Below, one piece after another: positions 1 to 5,607 of a DNA stretch of 8,528 nt. Origin of the DNA: JBBKWG01 sp037968835 (GTDB lineage Bacteria > Pseudomonadota > Alphaproteobacteria > Rhodobacterales > Rhodobacteraceae); assembly GCA_037968835.1 (NCBI GenBank), contig JBBKWG010000140.1, positions 1-8,528 of the forward strand, read 5' to 3'. The notes beneath the pieces were generated by a model, which was not told where the DNA came from, did no database searches, and was given only the letters and a program-made list of their open reading frames with translations. Both the position numbers and the translations under genes were made by a program. Every line of letters begins with the position of its first letter. The stretch's first letter is position 1.

Positions 1-4
1 ACTC

Positions 5-106
5 TCAATGATCCGGCTTCTTGGCGTCGCTATAATCATCGAATGCGCGCAGCTCTGTTTCACGCCTGCCAGCGGAGGGCATTCTCCTATCACGACTTTG
101 CAACAT
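5..106 (-). CDS. possible small ORF downstream of parB
   Basis: A 33-codon reading frame runs from an ATG at 106-104 to a TGA at 7-5. The C-terminal half (ELRAFDDYSDAKKPDH) has acidic and lysine-rich composition and reads more like protein than random sequence. The first ATG has only an A-run upstream. A second in-frame ATG at 82-80 follows AGGAG, but with only one base of spacing. It lies on the same strand as parAB, 86 bp beyond the parB stop, so it could be the last gene of that operon or the tail of a decayed gene. I recognise no family, and the frame could be chance. Confidence 0.18.
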   Translation of the reverse strand: MLQSRDRRMPSAGRRETELRAFDDYSDAKKPDH

Positions 107-172
107 TTTTTTCGGAGCGAGGTTACGTGTAACTAGCTGATTTATAAGAAATTAGTTTAGAGTCACTATCGC

Positions 173-194
173 AACCTTATCCGCGGATAAGGTT
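173..194. other. parS-like palindrome 1 (perfect 22 bp)
   Basis: This is a perfect 22-bp palindrome made of AACCTTAT, the core CCGCGG, then ATAAGGTT. It lies at the 3' end of parB; the last two bases of the palindrome are part of the parB stop codon (TAA read on the minus strand, 195-193). Two further copies lie in parA. A perfect palindrome repeated three times only within a parAB operon is the usual signature of a centromere bound by ParB. The function is inferred. The half-site TTATCCGCG also matches 7 of 9 bases of the E. coli DnaA box TTATCCACA, so a second role in replication control is possible. Confidence 0.75.
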
Positions 195-1287
195 ACTCTA
201 ATCCGTCGATCAGCGAGGCGATGGCCCGCTCCAAGCGTGCGCGGTCGATCGATGAAAAATCCCTATCTACCTTGATTTCCAGACGGCCTGGCCCGGCGGT
301 ACACTTCACCTGTCCCGCCGTGCTGCGAATATGAAATGTCGTCTTGGTGTTGGACGCGCGCCCTGCCCTGCCCGGCTTGATCTTGGCCACTGGATTCTCG
401 TCAACACTACCAAAGGCATCGGCGCCCGCATAACGGCGCAATACATCAAGCTCTTCAGTGATGCTCCGCTTTTCCCAACCGTTCAATTCGTTCTGAATGC
501 GCCCCACATTCTCTGGGCGTTCTTTGATTGCACGTGCCAGCGCCACACCAAGAGCGCGCGGGATCTCAGTCGGATAGTCCAACGACGCCCCGATCATTTC
601 CAGCAGGTAAGCGAAAGAACGAATATAGCTCCGCTTGGAATAGGGTGCAGACTGGAACAGCGCCGCAACGGCTTCAGTCAGGTCTTTTGCCCCCGTCGCC
701 GGGTCAGCTGCAAAGTTCTGCGCGGCGTGTGCCATCTCAGCAAAGGACAGGTCCTTGCGAACCACGTTCTCATCGACCATCCGTCGATAAAGACCCGCGA
801 TATCATTCTCGCCTGGCATCACCAACGCCGGGATCGTGGCCCACCCCGCCTGCCCCGTCTCTTCAAACAACCGACGATACGCCGTCAGCCGTCGATAACC
901 TTGAACCAGTTCAAATCCTGTCCCATCAGGCCGCGGAAGCACGCGGATCGGGTTGGATAGCCCTAACTCGCGGATCGATGTTACCAGTTCCTCAAGCTCA
1001 GCGTCCTCACCCGGCATCCGGTCGCGCACCAACATAAAGGTGTGCACGTCATCAAGGGGCACGTCCTGCACGACCAGCCCGGCTTCGCGCAGCGCTACGA
1101 ATTCATGTGCCAGCGCGTCGTTCTCTTCGCGGATCGCCCCGGCTGTTGTCTTATGTGCTTGCAGCGCTTCGGCGTTCTCGGCAATGGCACTGGCCATTGG
1201 CCCTCGGCGTAGACTCGCGGCCTGAACTGGCACCTCAACGGACTCGTCCGGCATTTCGATATCGAACATGCGTTTCTTGCGGGTCAT
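193..1287 (-). CDS. parB: plasmid partition protein ParB
   Basis: This is the centromere-binding and CTP-dependent DNA clamp component of the plasmid partition system. It would load at parS and stimulate the ParA ATPase, moving plasmid copies apart over the nucleoid. The 364-residue protein has a basic N-terminus (MTRKKRMFDIEMP) and a ParB N-terminal domain at about 74-185. That domain contains DVPLDDV, RELGLSNPIRV, the GYRR motif at 130-133 (GERR box of the CTP pocket) and ENVVRKDLSFAEM at 173-185. A central helical DNA-binding region (SKRSYIRSFAYLLEMIG) follows at about 217-233, then a divergent C-terminal dimerisation part. The start is supported by AAGGAG at 1300-1295, 7 bp upstream. Its ATG overlaps the parA TGA (ATGA), so translation is probably coupled. 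The length suits plasmid ParB/RepB proteins. Confidence 0.93.
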   Translation of the reverse strand: MTRKKRMFDIEMPDESVEVPVQAASLRRGPMASAIAENAEALQAHKTTAGAIREENDALAHEFVALREAGLVVQDVPLDDVHTFMLVRDRMPGEDAELEELVTSIRELGLSNPIRVLPRPDGTGFELVQGYRRLTAYRRLFEETGQAGWATIPALVMPGENDIAGLYRRMVDENVVRKDLSFAEMAHAAQNFAADPATGAKDLTEAVAALFQSAPYSKRSYIRSFAYLLEMIGASLDYPTEIPRALGVALARAIKERPENVGRIQNELNGWEKRSITEELDVLRRYAGADAFGSVDENPVAKIKPGRAGRASNTKTTFHIRSTAGQVKCTAGPGRLEIKVDRDFSSIDRARLERAIASLIDGLE

Positions 1288-2627
1288 TCCTGATCTCCTT
1301 CGCCAATGACCTTATCCGCGGATAAGGTTTCGTCCGCCATCGCCTGCCAATGCGGCAGCATCGTTTCCTTGTACTCACCGTAGGCCCGGTCAAAGCTGGC
1401 GCGGGCCCGACGCCACGTTTCCCGTGTCATCTCACGATAATCCATCTCATAAATCGAGCTCAGGAAACGCCCGGACTGCTCAACAGCCCGTGTCATCTCT
1501 ACTGGATGGACCGCCAATTGATCGCCGAAAACCTTGCTAAAGGCCTCGTACATCGCTTTGTGTAAATCATTGCCCGGCTCATAGCGGGTCAGCAAGAACC
1601 GTACATCTTGGAACACCTTGGGTAAGGTGACCTTACCCGCGGATAAGGTGCCATCGAACCCATGGGCCAAATCCTCAAGCGCTTCACTTAGCTGGCCGAT
1701 GAAAGACGTCGTGCTGTCGTATTCCCAATAGCCGGGGCCCGATGGGATATACAGCATATCAGCCGCAAAGACCGCGTTCATGGACTGATAGCCAATGGCA
1801 GGCGGACAGTCGAAAAAAATCAAGTCCCACTGATCATCGGGCAACTGATCAAGGAATCGACTGACCGCTGCAAAAAAGGACCATTCCGGGTTCAGGTGGC
1901 GGTACTGCGCTGACGCGAACTCTACAAAGGCGGCGTTGGCACAGGACGGAATTATGTCGATTGTGGGCCAGTTCGTTGGCTGGATAAAATCAGAGACCCT
2001 AAGGTCCTGAAGCCCAAGGTCCGAAATGCTGGCCGGAATCGAACGACGGGGCAGGGCGGCCCCGCTTGCAGCGCCGCGCGGAGCGTTGTTCTGTGCCTCA
2101 GTTTCGCGCATTAGATCACGCGCCATGATGCCCCACACGGTGTGTTCTTCGCTGACATCCGTCAGGCCCATGGAATGGCTAAGAGTCGCCTGCGGGTCAA
2201 AGTCCACACACAGAACCCGGAATCCATCCAGCGCGGCGGCGTGGGCAAAATGCAGCGCCACAGTTGACTTTCCAGCGCCACCTTTGAAATTTGCAATCGC
2301 CGTTCGGAATGCGCGCCCACCCGGGCGAGGCGGCATTAACGGCTTGCCGCGTGGCTTCAACTTGCGGCGCAGCGTATTGACCTCATCAAGCGTAAACCAC
2401 CGTTGTCGACCGTCGGGTTCGACTATACCCGCAGGTAAGCTTGGGTCAGATGCCATCTTGCCGCGAAAGGTCGACTGATTAATCCCAAGAATCAGTTCCG
2501 AAACTTCCCACGAAGAAAACCGGCGTAGGGTCTTTTTATTCTCTGGAGAAAAAGTCTGTTGCCGGATCCACCCCTGCATCTTGAGTGACTTGTTCTGCAG
2601 TTCTCTCAATTCTATATGGGTTAGCAT
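1284..2627 (-). CDS. parA: plasmid partition ATPase ParA
   Basis: This is a Walker-type partition ATPase (type Ia) that binds nucleoid DNA in the ATP state and is released by ParB. From the chosen ATG it has 447 residues. An N-terminal MerR-like helix-turn-helix lies at about 36-88 (SSWEVSELILGINQSTFRGK, then RQRWFTLDEVNTLR), which usually makes the protein autorepress its operon. It carries the deviant Walker A KGGAGKST at 115-122, switch motif DFDPQ at 142-146 and Walker B LIFFDCPP at 269-276. A GTG lies two codons further upstream at 2633. I chose the ATG at 2627 because GAGG at 2637-2634 sits 6 bp from it but abuts the GTG. Two parS-like palindromes are embedded in the gene and encode the repeated peptide TLSA(D/G)KV near residues 327-333 and 434-440. 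Confidence 0.95.
   Translation of the reverse strand: MLTHIELRELQNKSLKMQGWIRQQTFSPENKKTLRRFSSWEVSELILGINQSTFRGKMASDPSLPAGIVEPDGRQRWFTLDEVNTLRRKLKPRGKPLMPPRPGGRAFRTAIANFKGGAGKSTVALHFAHAAALDGFRVLCVDFDPQATLSHSMGLTDVSEEHTVWGIMARDLMRETEAQNNAPRGAASGAALPRRSIPASISDLGLQDLRVSDFIQPTNWPTIDIIPSCANAAFVEFASAQYRHLNPEWSFFAAVSRFLDQLPDDQWDLIFFDCPPAIGYQSMNAVFAADMLYIPSGPGYWEYDSTTSFIGQLSEALEDLAHGFDGTLSAGKVTLPKVFQDVRFLLTRYEPGNDLHKAMYEAFSKVFGDQLAVHPVEMTRAVEQSGRFLSSIYEMDYREMTRETWRRARASFDRAYGEYKETMLPHWQAMADETLSADKVIGEGDQE
1309..1328. other. parS-like palindrome 2 (perfect 20 bp, inside parA)
   Basis: The perfect palindrome ACCTTATCCGCGGATAAGGT lies within the last codons of parA, 22 bp upstream of the parB start on the minus strand. 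It encodes TLSADKV. It matches the inner 20 bases of palindrome 1 exactly. Placement next to the parB ribosome binding site means bound ParB could also affect parB expression, which is inference. Confidence 0.72.
1630..1649. other. parS-like palindrome 3 (one mismatch, inside parA)
   Basis: This is a third copy of the 20-bp palindrome with a single change (C for T at 1636). It encodes TLSAGKV in the parA frame, the same peptide and phase as palindrome 2. It overlaps a second, perfect odd-centred 19-bp palindrome at 1620-1638 (GGGTAAGGT, G, ACCTTACCC). A further CACCTT half-site lies at 1614-1619. The cluster therefore holds four ACCTT/AAGGT half-sites within 37 bp. Confidence 0.65.
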
Positions 2628-2698
2628 ATTCACCTCGGACGTAGATTCTCACATTTTTCTGATTTACGCTGAATTTGCACTTGTTGTCGAGACATCTG

Positions 2699-2704
2699 AT
2701 TATA
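2699..2704 (-). promoter_or_regulatory. probable -10 element of the parAB promoter
   Basis: TATAAT is read on the minus strand at 2704-2699, about 72 bp upstream of the parA start. I see no good -35 hexamer at 16-18 bp, so the promoter may be weak, activator-dependent or regulated by ParA. This is the only consensus -10 on that strand in the parA upstream region. Confidence 0.4.
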
Positions 2705-2822
2705 GCGCAGCGAAGGAATGCAGGCGCCCGTCGACGAGGAAATCAAAGAGCATGAACGCTCATGTGCGCCGAATCACCTTTCAGAGGCGTGCCAGGTTCC
2801 TCCACCAAATGGAGAGACTATT

Positions 2823-2903
2823 TGGGGGACACGAAAACACGGTCCCCTACATCTTGCGGGGACATGATGCCTAAATTGGGTGACATACATGGCGTCCCCT
2901 AAT
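2823..2903. repeat. iteron-like array of five GGGGAC motifs in alternating orientation
   Basis: Core motifs lie at 2825-2830 (GGGGAC, plus), 2842-2847 (GTCCCC, i.e. minus), 2858-2863 (GGGGAC, plus), 2878-2885 (GGGTGACA, plus, one inserted T) and 2894-2899 (GTCCCC, minus). The start-to-start spacing is 17, 16, 20 and 16 bp. Flanking bases are partly shared: TTG before two plus copies, ACA after three, and a T or TA next to the G-run in both minus copies. The likely role is as binding sites for the neighbouring replicase. Confidence 0.6.
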
Positions 2904-2966
2904 ACCAAGCAATACCTATTTTCTTTTTAAACTGAATTGAGAAGGTGATCATCAGACAGCGAATCC

Positions 2967-2995
2967 TTGACAATGAGCGGTCTTCCAACGCTAAT
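2967..2995 (+). promoter_or_regulatory. probable replicase promoter
   Basis: A perfect -35 TTGACA at 2967-2972 is followed after 17 bp by GCTAAT at 2990-2995 (4 of 6 matches to the -10 consensus). Transcription would begin near 3002, giving a leader of about 96 nt that contains a hairpin at 3028-3047. The spacing and position suit the gene at 3098. Confidence 0.5.
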
Positions 2996-3027
2996 CAGCG
3001 CAAGATCGGGAAAAGCGTTTGATAACT

Positions 3028-3047
3028 GTCTCGCAGCTAAACGAGAC
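3028..3047 (+). other. hairpin in the replicase leader
   Basis: GTCTCG (3028-3033) and CGAGAC (3042-3047) form a perfect 6-bp stem with an 8-nt loop in the untranslated leader, 50 bp before the start codon. A second small CCGG/CCGG pairing at 3070-3084 lies next to the ribosome binding site. These may tune replicase translation or be a target for antisense control. I see no antisense promoter that would settle it. Confidence 0.3.
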
Positions 3048-3097
3048 GAGCCAACCCGAAGAGGCCAAACCGGCAAAAGACCGGACCAGGAGCAGGC

Positions 3098-3820
3098 ATG
3101 GACATTGGACGGGCAGGGCTGCTCAGTTCTACACAGAAAATTACCGGGCCCGGCGCATCCGCGCTTAAGTACGATATTGTGACGGCGTTGCTGGTCACGG
3201 CTGCGCGCGGTGACAAAGTTGAAGCTCGGCTGGCATTGCGGTTGTCACTTTTAATCACGGCCCGTTTCAACTGGCGTCTCGGAACTTTTGCTGTTGGTCA
3301 AAAAGAGATGGCACGAATGTGGGGTGTCACCGAGCGCACCGCAAAACGTGAAATGGCAGAACTGCGCGTGCGTGGATGGATCAGTACTGCATCGCCCGCT
3401 GCACGCGGCAGGGTAGCCCAGCATCGGATCGAGATACCAAATGTCCTGCGGGCAACGATGCCCCATTGGGATGCGGTTGGCCCAGATTTTTCAGCGCGGA
3501 TGACCGACGCACCGCATCCGGATGGGCAGGTGGCTACAAATGTTGTCCCTTTACGGCGCGATGCTGGTTTGCTGCCGGAAGAGGATGCAACTGGATGGGG
3601 AGTGGCGGCGCGCAGGCTGAAGGTTCAGGATCCGGCAGTGTATGGTGCCTGGTTCGCACCACTTCGACAATTGGCCTTGGAAAGCGGGATCCTAACGCTT
3701 ACAGCTCCAAGCCGTTTCATTGCCGATTATGTGACGACGCATTATCACGGGCGGCTGCTGGCAGCCCTTGTGGCGAGTGATCGCTCTATCCGCGAAGTTC
3801 AAGTTATTATTCGGGGCTAG
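3098..3820 (+). CDS. DnaA-like plasmid replication initiator
   Basis: This 240-residue protein is the probable replicase of the plasmid and would act at the adjacent iteron-like origin. Residues about 45-115 form a winged-helix/HTH region (FAVGQKEMARMWGVTERTAK, REMAELRVRGWI). After a linker, residues about 166-240 resemble the N-terminal domain I of DnaA: WGVAARRLKVQDPAVYGAWF, then APLRQLALESGILTLTAPS, then RFIADYVTTHYHGRLLAAL. It has no AAA+ ATPase domain and no DnaA domain IV, so it is not a chromosomal DnaA. Such proteins are known as DnaA-like replicases of Rhodobacterales plasmids. The start is supported by AGGAG at 3088-3092, 5 bp upstream. It diverges from parAB, the usual arrangement for this replicon type. 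The family assignment rests on my reading of the C-terminal pattern. Confidence 0.8.
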   Translation: MDIGRAGLLSSTQKITGPGASALKYDIVTALLVTAARGDKVEARLALRLSLLITARFNWRLGTFAVGQKEMARMWGVTERTAKREMAELRVRGWISTASPAARGRVAQHRIEIPNVLRATMPHWDAVGPDFSARMTDAPHPDGQVATNVVPLRRDAGLLPEEDATGWGVAARRLKVQDPAVYGAWFAPLRQLALESGILTLTAPSRFIADYVTTHYHGRLLAALVASDRSIREVQVIIRG

Positions 3821-3844
3821 CCGCCCTACAATCCGGCGGCTTTT
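3819..3844 (+). terminator. rho-independent terminator of the replicase gene
   Basis: AGCCGCC (3819-3825) pairs with GGCGGCT (3835-3841) around a 9-nt loop and runs into TTTT at 3841-3844. The stem begins within the replicase stop codon and reaches into the 3' end of the convergent recombinase gene, whose TAG is in the loop. The T run is present only in the plus orientation. Confidence 0.7.
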
Positions 3845-4884
3845 GTAAGATTTACGCGAAACCGATCGCGGCGACGCTGATAGCGACGGGTCATTTCAGC
3901 CGACGCATGGCCAAGCTGCTTCTGGATATACCGCTCGTCCGCCTCAGCGCTGGAAGCGAGGCCAGCGCGCAGGGAATGGCCCGAGAACAGCGCAACTCTC
4001 TCTTTCTCGGGCAGATCGCCGCGAATGCCTGCGTCCAGCACTGTCTGCTTGATCAGTCGGACGACGTGCTTGTCGGAAAGCCGGGCATCTAGCACGCGTT
4101 TGTTATCGCGGGTCGTACGACGAAATACCGGTCCAAAATCGATCTTCGCGTAATGAAGCCATTGTTCCAGCGCGTACACCGGGCAGGTCTGCTCGAAGGA
4201 GCCACGTCCGATCTCGACCTCACGCCAGCCGGTCTTGGCGTTGAGGGTGAGGTGGGCGCCGGCCTCCCGGATCTCGATCCAGCCACCGCTGTCAGTTGTG
4301 TCATCTTTGTGGACATCGACGCTGACAATCTCGGACCGCCTGAGCCCGCCTGCAAATCCAACCAGCAGGATCGCGCGATCCCGCAACCCCCGCAGATCGA
4401 AGGACAGGGTGGCCACCATGGCGCGGATGTCTTCGGCCAACACGGCCTCTTTCTGAACTGGTGGTCGGGCATGTTTGCGGCGGATGCCGGCCAGGACAGT
4501 GGCGATGTGGCGGTCCTTGCGATCCAGCACAAAGCCCCGCTGCTGATAGTGCCAGGCAAGGCCGGACAGGCGGCGTTCGATGGTCGACACCGAGAGGGCA
4601 GGAGCCTTGGTATCCGGTGCCGCACAGTTCGAAATGTAGAGACCGATCAGTTCCGCGCTTGGCGGCAAGGGGTCCGCGCCACGTCTGCGACACCAGCGCG
4701 CAAAATGCGCCCAGTCCTTCTTGTAGGCCTTGTTGGTGTTCTCCGCGGTGGCTTGGCGCGCATAGTCGCGCGCCGTGTCTATGAGGCGGTCGAGGGTCCC
4801 TGAGGTAGGGACGTCGCACGGCAAGGAGATTTCGGAATCGGTTTCTTGTGAAGCCGCAGAGCCTGATTTATACTCCTTTGACAT
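3826..4884 (-). CDS. tyrosine recombinase / site-specific integrase
   Basis: This site-specific DNA recombinase of the phage integrase family is 352 residues long from the chosen ATG. An N-terminal SAM-like core-binding domain spans about 30-135 (TLDRLIDTARDYARQATAEN, then TNKAYKKDWAHFARWCRRRG). The catalytic domain follows with the expected residues: Arg182 in GLRRSEI, Lys217 in AKTGWREVEI, His303 and Arg306 in GHSLRAG, His326 in LGHAS and the nucleophile Tyr335 in MTRRYQR. All look intact, so the enzyme is probably active. The frame stays open upstream to 5031, but that part is antisense to ccdA. MSKEYKSGSA at 4884 is the natural start, although its ribosome binding site is poor. Plasmid-borne enzymes of this kind resolve multimers or move cassettes. 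Which applies here is not shown. Confidence 0.92.
   Translation of the reverse strand: MSKEYKSGSAASQETDSEISLPCDVPTSGTLDRLIDTARDYARQATAENTNKAYKKDWAHFARWCRRRGADPLPPSAELIGLYISNCAAPDTKAPALSVSTIERRLSGLAWHYQQRGFVLDRKDRHIATVLAGIRRKHARPPVQKEAVLAEDIRAMVATLSFDLRGLRDRAILLVGFAGGLRRSEIVSVDVHKDDTTDSGGWIEIREAGAHLTLNAKTGWREVEIGRGSFEQTCPVYALEQWLHYAKIDFGPVFRRTTRDNKRVLDARLSDKHVVRLIKQTVLDAGIRGDLPEKERVALFSGHSLRAGLASSAEADERYIQKQLGHASAEMTRRYQRRRDRFRVNLTKAAGL
4846..4874 (+). promoter_or_regulatory. ccdAB promoter inside the recombinase gene
   Basis: TTGTGA (4846-4851), a 17-bp spacer and TATACT (4869-4874) form a good sigma-70-type promoter. It would start near 4881, leaving a leader of about 25 nt before ccdA. TATACTC recurs at 4888-4894 in direct repeat, a possible site for CcdA-CcdB autorepression. 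The promoter lies in codons of the divergent recombinase gene, so the two transcripts overlap. Confidence 0.5.
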
Positions 4885-4906
4885 GCGTATACTCTGAGAG
4901 GATGTG

Positions 4907-5128
4907 ATGGGCCGGGTTAAAGTAAATTTGACGCTTGATGCCGAGGTTGCGCAAACAGCGCGGGCGCTTGGCCTCAACATGTCGCGTCTCGCCGAGGCCG
5001 CGATCCTTGAGGCGGCGAAGGTGGAGCGCAATCGTCTTTGGCGCGCGCAGAACAGCGAAGCGATCGCGACCTATGCCGAGGAGGTGGCCCAGGACGGGCT
5101 GCCTCTTGCGCGATTCAGAAGCTTCTAG
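4907..5128 (+). CDS. ccdA: type II antitoxin CcdA
   Basis: This 73-residue antitoxin would neutralise CcdB and autorepress the operon. The N-terminal ribbon-helix-helix DNA-binding part (VKVNLTLDAEVAQTARALGL, then NMSRLAEAAI) spans about 4-33. The C-terminal toxin-wrapping part has the family signature RNRLWRAQNSEAIATYAEEV, then AQDGLPLARFRSF. The length matches CcdA of plasmid F (72 residues). I chose the ATG at 4907 rather than the GTG one codon earlier because GAGAGG at 4896-4901 is then 5 bp away. It ends 10 bp before ccdB, which it should precede in a bicistronic mRNA. Confidence 0.92.
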   Translation: MGRVKVNLTLDAEVAQTARALGLNMSRLAEAAILEAAKVERNRLWRAQNSEAIATYAEEVAQDGLPLARFRSF

Positions 5129-5138
5129 GGTATGATGC

Positions 5139-5432
5139 ATGGCGCTGTTTGATCTTTATCGCCTGAGTGGCGGTCAGCTTGTTGTCGATTTGCAAACCGA
5201 TCTGATCGGCATCGAAGCCTCCCGCATAGTCGCGCCTTTGCGCGACGCTGGCCGGTATGCGGCGTTTCCGGGCCTGACGCCGTCCGTCGAGGTTGAGAAG
5301 ACGCACTGGATCGTACGGGTCCAGGAACTTGCCGCCTTGCCGGGGGGAGAGTTGCACGAACGGGTCGGAACCTTGGCGGAGCATCGCGATGCATTGAAGC
5401 GCGCGCTGGACATCCTGATCGACGGCGTGTGA
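5139..5432 (+). CDS. ccdB: type II toxin CcdB (gyrase poison family)
   Basis: This 97-residue toxin belongs to the CcdB/MazF fold, whose F-plasmid member traps DNA gyrase in a cleaved complex and kills cells that lose the plasmid. Family features are the start ALFDLYRL, VVDLQTDLIG, RIVAPLRDAG, LTPSVEVEKTHWIV, VQELAALPGGEL and the C-terminal helix RDALKRALDILIDGV. The start at 5139 follows AGGG (5127-5130) by 8 bp and is the first possible ATG after an in-frame TGA at 5133. The C-terminus ends in Asp-Gly-Val, while F CcdB ends in Trp-Gly-Ile, the three residues needed for gyrase killing. The fold call is firm, and toxicity to gyrase is likely but unproven. Confidence 0.9.
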   Translation: MALFDLYRLSGGQLVVDLQTDLIGIEASRIVAPLRDAGRYAAFPGLTPSVEVEKTHWIVRVQELAALPGGELHERVGTLAEHRDALKRALDILIDGV

Positions 5433-5443
5433 TCGCTCACGCC
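5424..5443 (+). terminator. weak hairpin over the ccdB stop codon
   Basis: GGCGTG (5424-5429) can pair with CACGCC (5438-5443) around an 8-nt loop. There is no T run, so at best it is a weak or rho-assisted terminator of ccdAB. Confidence 0.2.
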
Positions 5444-5588
5444 AGCCGACGTCCGCCAAATTCGCGAGATCCGCGCCAAAGGCGGGCAGGGGGATTGCCT
5501 CGGCGGCAAGGCTGCCTCTCTCGCTGTCCTCGTTGGATAAGGGCGCAGCTCTTGCCTCTGAGGTCGAATTCTCGTGTATTTCTGACAT
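5433..5588 (-). pseudogene. possible broken 5' end of a second recombinase gene
   Basis: On the minus strand an ATG at 5588-5586 opens a frame starting MSEIHENSTSEARAAP and continuing through LAAEAIPLPAFGADLANLAD. It then runs antisense through ccdB without useful sequence. The style is a charged, Ser/Glu-rich leader followed by 'LP...DLANLAD', which resembles the leader of the intact recombinase upstream (MSKEYKSGSA, then TLDRLIDTARDYA). Both start with ATGTCA. The frame stops resembling an integrase close to the ccdB end, as expected if ccdAB was inserted or the gene was exchanged at this point. The similarity is weak, and the stretch may instead be simple intergenic DNA. Confidence 0.25.
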
Positions 5589-5607
5589 GTCGCTGAGCAT
5601 ATGTTCT

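Larger units (their letters stand above)
2628..3097. other. probable replication origin region between parAB and the replicase
   Basis: This 470-bp stretch holds no convincing gene. It contains the parAB promoter area (2634-2704), an iteron-like cluster of GGGGAC motifs (2823-2903), an AT-rich run (2901-2940, including TATTTTCTTTTTAA) and then the replicase promoter and leader (2967-3097). Iterons plus an AT-rich segment directly upstream of a plasmid replicase is the standard layout of a theta origin. The origin assignment is inferred from layout. The base composition is visibly lower in GC than the flanking genes. Confidence 0.6.

Noticed and set aside
122..133. GTTAC-GT-GTAAC inverted repeat downstream of parB as a terminator
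   Set aside because: It has 5-bp AT-rich arms with a 2-base loop and no adjacent T run, so it is too weak to support.
331..1225. Three overlapping plus-strand frames across parB (331-960, 528-1037, 953-1225)
   Set aside because: They are antisense to a well-supported parB, are rich in Arg, Pro and Ser, and have no recognisable domain.
2026..2478. 150-codon plus-strand frame
   Set aside because: It is antisense to the ATPase core of parA, and the composition is typical of a shadow frame.
4089..4819. Long frames on both strands inside the recombinase gene
   Set aside because: They share the gene with intact catalytic residues in another frame and have no domain of their own.
4885..5031. Upstream extension of the recombinase to 401 residues
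   Set aside because: The added residues are antisense to ccdA and rich in Ala, Ser and Arg. The 352-residue form has the normal family length.
5115..5600. 161-codon minus-strand frame as a complete gene
   Set aside because: Most of it is antisense to ccdB. Only the first 50 or so codons could be meaningful, and they are reported as a possible remnant.
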